Shown piece after piece: positions 54,601 to 63,945 of a DNA stretch of 64,000 bases. The position numbers and the translations under genes were made by a program. Numbering within the stretch: the stretch's first letter is position 1; every line of letters starts with the position of its first letter. This DNA comes from Pengzhenrongella sicca (GTDB taxonomy: Bacteria; Actinomycetota; Actinomycetes; Actinomycetales; Cellulomonadaceae), in contig NZ_CP071868.1 in the NCBI RefSeq assembly GCF_017569225.1, positions 682,001-746,000 on the forward strand, in the 5' to 3' direction. The notes under the pieces are model-generated. The model was not told where the DNA came from. It made no database searches and saw only the letters and a list, made by a program, of their open reading frames with translations.

Positions 54601-54762
54601 GACGTCGTTCGCGGACTCGCGTCGTGTCGCTCGTCGGCTCGTCGGGTGCTCCGTTCGTGTGCAGGCGTGGCAGGTTGGCTCCTTCGGTCGCCGCGGCGCG
54701 GCGAACGGAGTTCTTTGTTGGTTTTCGGCTGGCGGGCGGCCGCGCCCTGGCACACTCGGCCC

Positions 54763-57700
54763 ATGGGAGAAGGAGCCTCTGAGCAGCGCGTTCAAGGGTG
54801 GGCTGCGCCCGCCGTCTGGGCCCGGCCCGCGACGTATGACCGGAACGAGGTCCGACAACTTCTCGCCCCCTCCACGACATTCGACATCGCCCACACTGGA
54901 ACCTCGACTGGAACGGTCGAGCTCCGCAGCGCCTACGGCACCTGGCCTGCCTCGCCCATCGACCGCCCGCTCAACGGTGGGATCCTCTGGGCCGCGCTCC
55001 CACTGGGCTATCGCGCCGGCGAGCCCCTTGTTCGAGCAAATTGGCGTCGCCCGGCTGACCTGGGTCTTCGCTCACCGGAGGAGGTCGTGGAGACCTACCG
55101 GGAGGCGTTGAGTTTCGCCGAGAGCGAGCCTGGCACGCCGGGACTCCGGTCACCCCAGCTCGGTGCCGTGCACGCCGTCCTCGGATACTGGACGACCAAA
55201 GCAACCCTGCCCGCCACGGTCGTGATGCCCACCGGCACTGGCAAGACCGAGACCATGCTCGCCCTGCTGGTCGCGGCGAGGATCCCGCGGTTGCTCGTTC
55301 TGGTGCCTTCGGACGCACTGCGCGAACAGATCGCCGCGAAGTTCGAGACGCTCGGCATCCTGCAAAAGCTCGGCGTCGTCGCACCGAGCGCCCAACGCCC
55401 AACCGTCGGGCGCATCGAACACGGTTTCGTGGACCCTGACGCCGCGCGTGCCTTCGCGTCCGCGTGCAACGTCATGGTCGCGACGCCTGCCGCGCTTCTC
55501 AAGAGTACGAACGATTCGCTGAGTGCTCTAGTCGGAGCGTGCACCCACCTGTTCGTCGATGAGGCACACCACGTGGCCGCGAACACCTGGTCCACCATCC
55601 GTAACTCGTTTTCTGATCGCCCCGTCGTGCAGTTCACCGCGACACCATTCCGAGAGGACGGCAAGCACCTGCAAGGGCGCGCGATCTACACGTTCCCGCT
55701 CCGGGAAGCGCAGACGCAGGGCTACTTCTCCCGGATCAACTACAAGGCCGTAATCGACTTCGACGACATCGACGCGCGCGTCGCAGAGGAAGCCGTTGCG
55801 CAACTCCGTGCCGACCTCGCGAACGGCCACGACCATGTCCTGATGGCTCGCGTCAGGAGTGTCGAACGAGCGAAGGCCGTACTCCCGCACTACGAACGGA
55901 TCGCCGCGGACCTGGCACCCGCGATCATCAACAGCACGCTGTCGAAGCGGACACAGCAAGCGGCTCTCGCTAACCTCGCGTCGCGCGCCTGCCGCATCGT
56001 CGTATGCGTGAGCATGCTCGGTGAGGGCTTCGACCTACCGGCCCTAAAGATCGCAGCGGTCCACGACCCGCAGAAAAGCCTGGGCGTCACGTTGCAGTTC
56101 ATCGGACGGTTCGCACGCACGTCCTCCGACGGCGTGTACGGAGAGGCGTCGGTGTTCGTCGCGCGAACTGAGATCGAGGTGGACCCGCGCCTGCGCGAGC
56201 TGTACGCAGAGGACTCTGACTGGAACCTGATCCTGCGTGACGTCACGGCGGCGGCGGTTGGACAGCAGCAGGAGGTCAGTGACTTTGAGGCGGGCTTCAC
56301 AAGTCTGCCCGCGGAGGTCACCCTGCGGAATCTGGTACCGAAGCTCAGCACCGTCGTGTATCGGACGCCGACGTCGGAGTGGGACCCAATGCACCTGGTC
56401 GACTTCTTCGGCGAGGCGAACCTCTACACCGATCCCATCGGCATCAACGCCGACGCCGGCGTTGCCTGGTGTGTTGTCGAGCGTCGCTCCTCGGTGCGTT
56501 GGGGTGAACTGCGAACCGTCGAAGAGATCGCCTACGAGCTGTACGTCCTGTACTTCGACCGCGATCGGCACTTGCTGTACATCAACCATTCCGCCAATGA
56601 CGGAGTGTTCGAGGACCTCGCAACCGCTGTCGTCGGCTCGGGCGCATCGCGATTCACCGGGACGACCGTTTACCGAGTCATGGCGGATATCCAGCGTTTG
56701 GTCCCCACGAACGTAGGCGTTCTAGACGCGCGCGACCAGTTCCGAAGGTTCTCGATGCACGTGGGCTCGGACGTCACGGCAAGCTTTTCCCAGGCCGAGG
56801 CGGGAACCAAGTCGCAGACCAACATCTCTGGCGGTGGATACCGCAACGGGGAGCACGTGACCATCAGCGCATCGCTCAAGGGTCGAATCTGGTCGCACGC
56901 GACCGCCCACAGCCTCAAGCACTGGAGGGATTGGTGCGACACAATCGGTGACAAGCTCCTCGACGACACCATCAGCATCGACCACGTGATCGGGCAGTTC
57001 ATCTTCCCAGAGCCCCTAACGGCGCGTCCCGACGGTGTCCTACTCGGGGTCGAGTGGCCGTGGACCATCTACCTGAACAACGCCGACAACCTCAGGCTCT
57101 CTCTCCATGAGAGCGTGCACCCCGCATCGCGCACAGACCTCGTACCCGACACGACCTCCTCGACCGGACCATTCCGATTCGACGTGCGCTCCGGGTCGTG
57201 GTCCGTCGCCTACGAGGCGGACATCCAGGACGGCACCATCAGGTACACCTGCCTGAGCGGCGACGAGGTGACCGTCGCCACGGCAAGGTCCCAGCAGCCG
57301 CTCAGTCAGTGGCTGAACGCCAACGGTCTGACGTTCATCCTCGACCACGACCGGATCATCGACGGCGCCATGCTGTACCGCCCCACATGGGACCGCCCGC
57401 CGTTCGACACCGATCAACTCACGGCACTGGACTGGACGGGCATCAACATCCGTACCGAGTCGCAAACAGTCGCCCGTCTGCCCCACTCCGTTCAGTTTCG
57501 GGCGATCACCGAACTCACGGCCGACCCTGCCGGGTGGGACGTGATCCTCGACGACGACGGCACCGGAGAGATCGCCGATCTGGTGTGCCTGCGCGTAGAG
57601 GGCGACACGCTGCTGATCCAACTGGTCCATTGCAAGTTCTCGCACGGGGACAACCCCGGTGCCCGGGTGGCTGACCTGTACGAGCTGTGCGGTCAGGCGC

Positions 57701-57996
57701 AGAAATCCGTGCGCTGGCGCCGAGACCTGCGACCGTTCTTCAAGGCGTTGCTCTTGAGAGCGCAAGCCAAGCACAACCGCGACGGCAAGAGCCCCTTCGA
57801 AGTAGGCGACCCTTCCAAACTCTTCGAACTGCAGGAGATGTCTCTAGTGCTGCGTACCAGCATGCGCATCGTCATCGTTCAGCCCGGCATGTCAATCTCT
57901 AGGGCGTCCACGCCGCAGCTCGACTTGCTCGCATCCACTCAGGCGTACCTGCGGACGACAATCAACGCACCGCTATCTGTCTGGTGCAGCCCCTAA
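54763..57996 (+). CDS. DEAH-box SF2 helicase with a C-terminal PD-(D/E)XK-like nuclease domain
   Basis: A 1077-residue protein starting MGEGASEQRVQGW. Walker A VVMPTGTGKTETML (about 154-167), DEAH in HLFVDEAHHVAAN (about 263-275), motif III VVQFTATPF, and motif VI LQFIGRFARTS define an SF2 helicase. The long C-terminal part includes EIADLVCLRVEG and LLIQLVHCKFSHG (about 945-965), a D...(L)xHxK pattern of a restriction-like nuclease, followed by ARVADLYELCGQAQKSVRW. The start lacks an obvious ribosome-binding site. Pairing with a divergent TIR gene inside transfer genes suggests a defence cassette. Confidence 0.87.
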   Translation: MGEGASEQRVQGWAAPAVWARPATYDRNEVRQLLAPSTTFDIAHTGTSTGTVELRSAYGTWPASPIDRPLNGGILWAALPLGYRAGEPLVRANWRRPADLGLRSPEEVVETYREALSFAESEPGTPGLRSPQLGAVHAVLGYWTTKATLPATVVMPTGTGKTETMLALLVAARIPRLLVLVPSDALREQIAAKFETLGILQKLGVVAPSAQRPTVGRIEHGFVDPDAARAFASACNVMVATPAALLKSTNDSLSALVGACTHLFVDEAHHVAANTWSTIRNSFSDRPVVQFTATPFREDGKHLQGRAIYTFPLREAQTQGYFSRINYKAVIDFDDIDARVAEEAVAQLRADLANGHDHVLMARVRSVERAKAVLPHYERIAADLAPAIINSTLSKRTQQAALANLASRACRIVVCVSMLGEGFDLPALKIAAVHDPQKSLGVTLQFIGRFARTSSDGVYGEASVFVARTEIEVDPRLRELYAEDSDWNLILRDVTAAAVGQQQEVSDFEAGFTSLPAEVTLRNLVPKLSTVVYRTPTSEWDPMHLVDFFGEANLYTDPIGINADAGVAWCVVERRSSVRWGELRTVEEIAYELYVLYFDRDRHLLYINHSANDGVFEDLATAVVGSGASRFTGTTVYRVMADIQRLVPTNVGVLDARDQFRRFSMHVGSDVTASFSQAEAGTKSQTNISGGGYRNGEHVTISASLKGRIWSHATAHSLKHWRDWCDTIGDKLLDDTISIDHVIGQFIFPEPLTARPDGVLLGVEWPWTIYLNNADNLRLSLHESVHPASRTDLVPDTTSSTGPFRFDVRSGSWSVAYEADIQDGTIRYTCLSGDEVTVATARSQQPLSQWLNANGLTFILDHDRIIDGAMLYRPTWDRPPFDTDQLTALDWTGINIRTESQTVARLPHSVQFRAITELTADPAGWDVILDDDGTGEIADLVCLRVEGDTLLIQLVHCKFSHGDNPGARVADLYELCGQAQKSVRWRRDLRPFFKALLLRAQAKHNRDGKSPFEVGDPSKLFELQEMSLVLRTSMRIVIVQPGMSISRASTPQLDLLASTQAYLRTTINAPLSVWCSP

Positions 57997-58147
57997 AGCC
58001 CGATTGCCGATCCGCTGTCCCGTCAAGCGCGGACCTGAATCGCGGCGCAGAGTGCCACGAAGGTGCCGGCTACTCGGCCATCTAGAAGACTGTGAGCATG
58101 ACCGCCGCGCCCGCTACCGCCCATACGGGGACAATCTCGACGGATGC

Positions 58148-58519
58148 TCATTTAGTTCGGTGTGCTCCAGCGCGGCAGCCGGTGCGGGCTGTCCAGTCGG
58201 TCAGCCGTTGGCGGGCGAAAGCAAAGTGGTTCATCCAAGCCAGAGGTGCGTCGCCTTCAGCGGTTGGGGCGTACGCGGTCTGCCAGGCCGTGTAGAGCGC
58301 CGAGAGTTCTTCGATGTGAGGGCCGTGCTGGTGCCAACAATCGGGGATGGCGCGTTGGTCAAGAATGAATCGGTGGGTGAGCCATTGGACCCAGTCAGTG
58401 AGCTCGTCGAGCATCTCGGCGCCGTGCTCGCCATCGAGTCGCGGCCAGCAGATCGGTAGGTCCGGGCCAAACGTGGTGCGCGGCGTTGGGTGGGAGACTC
58501 GGTCGCCGCTCGTCGTCAT
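58148..58519 (-). CDS. DUF4913 family protein
   Basis: A 123-residue protein. LDELTDWVQWLTHRFILDQR, DCWHQHGPHIEELSALYTAW and DAPLAWMNHFAFARQRLTDW match DUF4913, small Trp-rich proteins found next to relaxase genes of actinobacterial elements. The ATG overlaps the relaxase stop (ATGA), so the two are translated together. A role in relaxosome assembly is inferred. A partial second copy lies at about 54130-54300. Confidence 0.82.
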   Translation of the reverse strand: MTTSGDRVSHPTPRTTFGPDLPICWPRLDGEHGAEMLDELTDWVQWLTHRFILDQRAIPDCWHQHGPHIEELSALYTAWQTAYAPTAEGDAPLAWMNHFAFARQRLTDWTARTGCRAGAHRTK

Positions 58520-61500
58520 CGTTGCGGCCCTCTCTCGGGTCCTGCGCCCGCGGAATGAACAGCTGGTGGGCGATCGCCGAGTCTGCTCGTTGGTTCGTCG
58601 GTGATGTGGTTGACCTCGCGGAAGGACACGAGGGCATCGAGGGTGCGTTCCCGGGCGTTGCGGTCTTGGCCGGGATCGGGCTGGTCGCCGAGTGGGCGCA
58701 TCCAGTCCGGGCGGGTGCTGATCGCTGCGGCGGTGAGGTTGGAGATGCGTCCGGCGATGAGGTCGTCGATTTCAGCGATCGTGGCCGCGGCCGGGTCTGT
58801 GACATCGACCCGTTCTGGGCGTGGTGCGTGGACGAGCTCGTGGGAGCGGCCTTCGTCTTGGGCGTCGAGCCAGCGGGTGACGCTGTCGTGCAGGACTGCA
58901 GCGATGTCGTGGGCGGCGTTGTCCTGGTCGTCCACCAGTCGGGTTGCGATGAGCCGGGCGAGGACAGCTTCCATCGAGTACCCGGCCCTTTCTCCCTGGC
59001 GGAGGGCGGCGATCAGTGCGCCGCGGGCGGGGGAGTTGTCGACTCGGGCGATCTGCTCGGGTGTGAGCGGTCTTGTGGTGAGGATGCGCATCCAGTAGCG
59101 GGTGGCGGCGTCGGCGACAAGCGTGTCGCGGATCGGCTCAAGCCGCTCCAGCGAGGTGGCGTTGTTGAGGTTGGCGGCCAGGGTTTGGGTGGCAGAGAGC
59201 TCCGCGCCGGTGGTGGCGAGGATGCGTTCGAGGACGTCGCGTCCGGCAGGGGCGCCGTGCGGGTCGGGTAGGTGGTCGCACATCGGATCGACGGCGTCGG
59301 TCGCGGTGTAGATGTGGTTGCTGACCCGGCCGCGGGTCATGGCGACGTACAGGTTCTCCCGGGTCATGCCGGGGGCGGCGAGGACGTGCGCGTGGTCGAC
59401 GGTGATGCCCTGAGCTCTGTGGGTCGTGCACGCGTACCCGAGGTCGACATGCGCGGCCACATAGCCAGCGTCCACGCGCACGACGCGCGGTGCCGACTCG
59501 GCGTTGCGGACAGCGTTGCGGGTGGTCTTGACGAGAGTAAGGGATCCGTCGTCGTGGGTGACCGCGATGTCCCATAGGTCGCCGTTGCGGACGTGGCCGC
59601 CGCCGCTGACACGGAGGCGCCGGTTGTTGCAACGGGTCACGACTCGGTCCCCGACGGCGATCGTGACCCCGTCCGTGGTGGTGATTCCGGTCGGTGCGAC
59701 GGCCTGGTCGGCGACCCGGTCCGCATGCGCGCGAGCGTTCAACGCGGTCACGGTGCGGGAGTCGGCGGCGAGCAGGATCGTCGACACCCCCGACTGCTCC
59801 GACGTCTGCCACGCGGCGTACGCGGCCTCGAGCATCGCCTCGGCGGGACCGGCGGTGAGGCGGTCGTGCTCGGCGTAGTCATCGATCGCCGTGGTTTTCC
59901 CGGCGCGCAGGAGGCGGGTGGTGTGGGCTTCCCACCGGGACGTGAACCGCCAAAGCGACGTCAAGGTCGTCGCGTGGCCCCGTTCGGCGAGCAGGTTGAA
60001 CGCCCCACCGGCGTCCACCGCGGACAGCTGCGCGTGGTCACCGACAAGCAGCAGCTTCGCATCCGCCGTCACCGCTTGCCGCAGCAGGGTGTCGAGGGTG
60101 AACGTCCCGGCGAGGGACGCCTCGTCCACGATCAGCAGCTGCCCCGGTTGCAGCTGCCACGCCTGGGCTTGGGTGTCGAGATTGCGGATTGCGTTCGCGA
60201 GGTATGCGAGCCGTGCGGCGTCGCGCCGCGGATGCACCTGCTCCGCGAGTCGGGTGAGCTCGGCGCGCAGGTCGGTGCGGCGGGTGCGACCGGCACCGGT
60301 GGATTCGTAGAGCCACTTCGCGGTGTTCTCGCACCCGATCTGCAGGGCGTCAGCGAGCTCGGCCGCCGCCGTCGCGGACGGCGCCAACCCGACCACCGAC
60401 CCCGACCCATGCGTGGCCTCCCAGGTGCGGCGCAACGCGAGCAGGGTTGTGGTCTTGCCCGTGCCGGCGGGACCGACTAGGACGTCGAGGCGGCGCCCGG
60501 AGGTGGCGATGGTGGTGACGGCGTCGGCCTGGTCGGCGGCGAGTGCGGCCGGGCGGTCCGAATGCGCCACAGCCAACGGGGCGGTGGTGACGTCACGTGC
60601 GTCGGTGCGCCGTGCTGCAGGCGCATCGGTGGTCTCGGTGGCGGCGAGGAGTCGGGTTTCGGCGTCAAGGATCCGCAGGTCGGTGTACTTGACCTCCCCC
60701 GGCCGGGAGAACATCGACGACCCATTCGCCCGCCGATACGCAGCCGGAGGTGTGAACACCTCAGGTGCGGCCAGGCTCACGCACCGCCCCAAGGCCGCCT
60801 CCACGACGCGGGCGTGCAGGGCGAGGCGGTCAGTCGTGGTGGCTATGCGGAGGCCGCGGGTGACGCGGGCGGCCTCGGCGGCCATGTTGGACCTCGTCCA
60901 GGTGGATCTACGGGTGATGACCTGCTCGATCGCCTCCCCAGCCAGGACCCCGACCACGTCATCAGATACCTGTCCGTCGCTGAGCGGCCGCGACGACGAC
61001 GTGCGCATCGCTGCCTCGATGAGCTGCTCGGGTGTCTTGCCGGTGGCGTTGGTGGCGCGGCGCCGCCAGGTCGTCAGGTACTCGCGCAGCGAGTGGACGT
61101 GCTTGGCGGGGCGGGTGCTGCGGGTGACCTGCTGGCGTAGCCGCGTGACCTCGACCCGGTTCGGAGTCCTCCCGTGGTCGGCCATGAACTTCGCCATTGT
61201 CACCGTCATCGCCGCATCAATATCGGTGGACCGGGTGCTGAACGTCTTCAGCAGGTCGTCGTCGACACCGTTCACCTCGAATGCGGGAGTGCGCGCCGGG
61301 CCACGGTGGCGCCACCCCCACGACACGGGCAGGCGGGCGGCGAGGTGGTCGGCGAACAGGTTGTCGTACAGCTCACTGATCTCGACGACCACCTGATGCA
61401 ACGCCCGCGAGTCGATCGAGCGCCATACCCCGTCGCCGCCTTGGACTTTGTTGGCGATCACGACGTGGGTGTGCAGATTCGGGTCACCGGTCCGGGTGTC

Positions 61501-62130
61501 CCAATGATCGAACGCCGCCGCCAGCATCCCGCGCGTCGGGACCTGCGCGCACGAGTGGGTGCCGGTCCGCGTGAAGAGCGCCGTCGCTTCCAGATGGGCG
61601 AGGGCGTCATCGACAGCGGACCGGTGCGCCGCGACTACCGCGGCCTGGGTCTTCGCGTCCGCCAGCGCCCAAATGGTGGAGGCGGACTTGGGGGCGGTGA
61701 ACGTCACGTCGAAGCCGGCGACGGCGGTGCGGGTCGGCTTGGCTAGCTCCACCTTCGTTAACGTCTCGATCGCGGCTGCGCGCTCGATGATGCCCATCGA
61801 CGACGGCAACCCGGCAGTCGCCGTCTTGATCCGCTCGGTCGCGGACGGGTAGGTGGGGTAGGCGCGACCCAGGGCGACGGCGCTGATCGGGTCGCGGCCC
61901 TGGCCGTACAGGTTCGCCATCGCCTCCTCCAACACTTCGGTCCCGGCGGCGAGGCCTGCGCCGGCGTTGACGCCGACAAGACCAGTGCCGAGCCACCGGC
62001 CGGGCGGGTACCCGTCCTCCATGTAGTACGCCGTCAACGTTCGGGCGGCGGGCCGGTCGCAGTCACCAGACGCCGTGTGGCGCAGCAGGTACTTGTACCC
62101 GGCGCCAGCCGTCAACCGGCGCATCGACAT
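58516..62130 (-). CDS. MobF-family relaxase/helicase (TrwC/TraI-like)
   Basis: A 1204-residue protein. The N-terminal relaxase domain has YKYLLRHTA and AYYMEDGYPPGRWLG (candidate catalytic tyrosines), FDVTFTAPKSASTIWALAD, and the metal-binding HWDTRTGDPNLHTHVVIAN (about 208-226). The C-terminal RecD-like helicase has Walker A VLVGPAGTGKTTTLL (about 548-562), Walker B LLIVDEASLAG, and motifs near HRAQGITVDHAHVL and MTRGRV. GTG 62133, ATG 62130 and ATG 62124 are all possible starts. Copy C of the regulatory element lies about 80 bp upstream. Confidence 0.93.
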   Translation of the reverse strand: MSMRRLTAGAGYKYLLRHTASGDCDRPAARTLTAYYMEDGYPPGRWLGTGLVGVNAGAGLAAGTEVLEEAMANLYGQGRDPISAVALGRAYPTYPSATERIKTATAGLPSSMGIIERAAAIETLTKVELAKPTRTAVAGFDVTFTAPKSASTIWALADAKTQAAVVAAHRSAVDDALAHLEATALFTRTGTHSCAQVPTRGMLAAAFDHWDTRTGDPNLHTHVVIANKVQGGDGVWRSIDSRALHQVVVEISELYDNLFADHLAARLPVSWGWRHRGPARTPAFEVNGVDDDLLKTFSTRSTDIDAAMTVTMAKFMADHGRTPNRVEVTRLRQQVTRSTRPAKHVHSLREYLTTWRRRATNATGKTPEQLIEAAMRTSSSRPLSDGQVSDDVVGVLAGEAIEQVITRRSTWTRSNMAAEAARVTRGLRIATTTDRLALHARVVEAALGRCVSLAAPEVFTPPAAYRRANGSSMFSRPGEVKYTDLRILDAETRLLAATETTDAPAARRTDARDVTTAPLAVAHSDRPAALAADQADAVTTIATSGRRLDVLVGPAGTGKTTTLLALRRTWEATHGSGSVVGLAPSATAAAELADALQIGCENTAKWLYESTGAGRTRRTDLRAELTRLAEQVHPRRDAARLAYLANAIRNLDTQAQAWQLQPGQLLIVDEASLAGTFTLDTLLRQAVTADAKLLLVGDHAQLSAVDAGGAFNLLAERGHATTLTSLWRFTSRWEAHTTRLLRAGKTTAIDDYAEHDRLTAGPAEAMLEAAYAAWQTSEQSGVSTILLAADSRTVTALNARAHADRVADQAVAPTGITTTDGVTIAVGDRVVTRCNNRRLRVSGGGHVRNGDLWDIAVTHDDGSLTLVKTTRNAVRNAESAPRVVRVDAGYVAAHVDLGYACTTHRAQGITVDHAHVLAAPGMTRENLYVAMTRGRVSNHIYTATDAVDPMCDHLPDPHGAPAGRDVLERILATTGAELSATQTLAANLNNATSLERLEPIRDTLVADAATRYWMRILTTRPLTPEQIARVDNSPARGALIAALRQGERAGYSMEAVLARLIATRLVDDQDNAAHDIAAVLHDSVTRWLDAQDEGRSHELVHAPRPERVDVTDPAAATIAEIDDLIAGRISNLTAAAISTRPDWMRPLGDQPDPGQDRNARERTLDALVSFREVNHITDEPTSRLGDRPPAVHSAGAGPERGPQR

Positions 62131-62211
62131 CACCGGACACCAACCCGGCCAGGTCGGCGGTGCGCGGTGGTCAGGCTTCGCGCGGCCGGTGGTCCGTTCG
62201 GTTCGTGAAAG

Positions 62212-62258
62212 GTCCTCATACCTAGCAGGAGTCCCGCGACCTACGGAAAACAGGGTGG
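62212..62258 (-). promoter_or_regulatory. Transfer-regulon element, copy C, upstream of the relaxase
   Basis: On the minus strand: CCACCCTGTTTTC, 11-base spacer (cgtaggtcgcg), GGACTCCTGC, then taggtatgaggac. It is co-oriented with the relaxase and ends about 80 bases before its start. Confidence 0.75.
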
Positions 62259-62301
62259 TCGCTCGAAGGTCACGCCATGTGCGGAACCTCGAGAGCCAGA
62301 T

Positions 62302-62351
62302 GAGTCCTGCCCCCTCAGCCTTGGATTTTCAGGCATGGAGGGGCAGGACTC
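62302..62351. repeat. Long inverted repeat, candidate oriT hairpin
   Basis: Arms GAGTCCTGCCCCCTC (62302-62316) and GAGGGGCAGGACTC (62338-62351) pair with one bulged base. An inner GCCT/AGGC (62318-62321 and 62331-62334) extends the hairpin around a nine-base loop. It lies about 170 bp upstream of the MobF relaxase start, a usual oriT position. No T-run follows, which makes a terminator less likely. Confidence 0.45.
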
Positions 62352-62740
62352 CTCCGGCGACGGACCGAACATGAAGTGGGCGCCGACGTGACGCTTGCGT
62401 CGGTGGTGCGGCACCACCAATGCCGGCATCGACCAGGGCGACGAACGCCGCGGTCATTGACTCTCACGTGGCGGTGTCAGTTCGGGCCGCCTCGACGACG
62501 GCAAGGTCGGGTATCGGGCGCAGATCCCGGGTGAGCTGTCGCGGCAAACCTCGCGATCGCCGCGGTCAGCAGCCTCGGCGATACCGGCGGGAATCTCGCT
62601 AGGTGGGACATGTCCACTGATGCTCGGACGGTCTGAGCCTCGCCTCAGATCGCGCGGGTAATCGGCCAGGCCGCAGGAGTCCATGGTGGAGCCCCAGAGA
62701 GTAAATGGTCCGTAGGTCGGGCGTGTCGCTGCCGCGGGCC
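62352..62740. other. Intergenic between relaxase and PadR units
   Basis: About 390 bases of high-G+C DNA. A 76-codon minus-strand frame here (62454-62684) has no recognisable sequence and is not called. The region probably includes the remainder of oriT or promoters. Confidence 0.4.
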
Positions 62741-62760
62741 GACCCTACCTAGGTAGAGTC
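62741..62760. promoter_or_regulatory. Palindromic operator before the PadR gene
   Basis: A perfect 12-bp palindrome CTACCTAGGTAG (62745-62756), with further GAC/GTC symmetry outside it, ends seven bases before the padR start codon. PadR proteins usually repress their own genes at such dyads. Confidence 0.6.
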
Positions 62761-62766
62761 GGACCT

Positions 62767-63081
62767 ATGAAGGTGACTCACTCGCTCGTCCTCGTGGCGC
62801 TGGCACTCCTCGACATGGACCGGGAAGATGACAGTCGCGTGTGGGGCTATGCCCTGTCGAAGCGATCGGGCGTGCGCTCCGGTGTCCTCTACCCGCAGCT
62901 CGACCGCATGATGGGCGAAGGCTGGCTGGAGGATCACTGGGAGGAGCACGCCGAGGGCAAGAAGCGCCCGCCCAGGCGCTACTACAAGCTCACAGATCAG
63001 GGACGCCGAGACCTCGGAGCAGTGGTTGCGCGAGCCGAGAGCCAGCCCAGGTTCCAGTCGATGAAGGAGGCCTTCGCGTGA
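62767..63081 (+). CDS. PadR-family transcriptional regulator
   Basis: A 104-residue protein: SLVLVALALLDMDREDDSRV, YALSKRSGVRSGVLYPQLDR and RRYYKLTDQGRRDLGAVVAR form the PadR winged helix (GVYPxL-type turn and YxLTxxG wing). It lacks the long C-terminal dimerisation helix, as in the PadR-s1 group. Only six bases lie between the palindrome and the ATG, so the transcript may be leaderless and self-repressed. The stop overlaps the GTG of the DUF2314 gene. Confidence 0.92.
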   Translation: MKVTHSLVLVALALLDMDREDDSRVWGYALSKRSGVRSGVLYPQLDRMMGEGWLEDHWEEHAEGKKRPPRRYYKLTDQGRRDLGAVVARAESQPRFQSMKEAFA

Positions 63082-63656
63082 TCGGCGAGCTGATCAGAAC
63101 GCCCGGCGCGCTCGGAGGCTTCATGCTACTGGTGCTGATCTTCGGCTTCGCCCCCGGCATAGTTCTCGCGGTGATCGTGCGGCTGATCCCCGACCTGGAC
63201 CGCAGGTACGAGCTCCAAGCCGAGCTATACGAGGTGCCGCGCTGGGAGCGGCCGTTCTGGGTCGCCGAGCAGTTCGAGGTTTCGCTGAGGATCGGCATGG
63301 TGCCCCGTGTCGAGTGGGGGTGGGGTCGCTTCGTGTGGCACCGCTGCAAGCTGGAGTCGGGACTGGCCAGCACCCGCGAGTACCCCGACTCGTTCGAGGT
63401 CCCAGATGATGAAGTTAAGACAGAGATTCGCCCCGGTGACCACGTGAAGCTGATGTGGTCCGTCAGGCGGTTCCCCGGCGAGCGCATGTGGGTCACGGTC
63501 ACCGAGCGAACGGGTGACCGGCTGGTCGGCACCCTCAACAGCATGGCGATATACGTCTACATGCATCCGGACGAGGCAATCAAGTTCCACATCGACGACA
63601 TCATCGACTGCGCCCTGGATAACGACGAGCTCGCAATCGAGGCCGAAGCCGCGTAA
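63078..63656 (+). CDS. Membrane-anchored DUF2314-like protein
   Basis: A 192-residue protein from GTG (IGELIRTPGALGG). One helix (FMLLVLIFGFAPGIVLAVIV) is followed by a soluble domain. IRPGDHVKLMWSVRRFPGER, MWVTVTERTGDRLVGTLNSM and IKFHIDDIID fit DUF2314 (YegJ-like). Translationally coupled to the PadR gene, so it is its likely regulatory target. Function unknown. Confidence 0.7.
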   Translation: MIGELIRTPGALGGFMLLVLIFGFAPGIVLAVIVRLIPDLDRRYELQAELYEVPRWERPFWVAEQFEVSLRIGMVPRVEWGWGRFVWHRCKLESGLASTREYPDSFEVPDDEVKTEIRPGDHVKLMWSVRRFPGERMWVTVTERTGDRLVGTLNSMAIYVYMHPDEAIKFHIDDIIDCALDNDELAIEAEAA

Positions 63657-63945
63657 CACGGCGTCGCAGATCCGAGGTCAGGCGCCGGTGCAGACTCTCA
63701 AAGCACGCGCATGAGGCGCGCGAGGGCGTGATATCTCGACCAGTTCCACGTAATCCCGCAGGTCGGCCGGCATCGTGTCCCAGCTCGCGGTCCCCTTGTT
63801 GGTCGCCCAATCATGGGTGCGGTTCTCGACGTCCCATCTCACGTGCCAGTCCCCCTGGAGATTGCCGCCTCGGCCAAGCGGCGGCGCCCAGCTGGCGGCT
63901 GAAAGTCCGGCGTCACGGCGCACGCGCCAGCCACATTTTCGTGAA
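63657..63945. other. Non-coding DNA before the next transcription unit
   Basis: About 290 bases without a supported gene; an 81-codon minus-strand frame has no recognisable features. It may carry upstream control sequence for the gene that begins at the window edge. Confidence 0.4.

Noticed and set aside
62454-62684. Minus-strand 76-codon open frame
   Set aside because: No ribosome-binding site, no domain and compositionally like random high-G+C frames.
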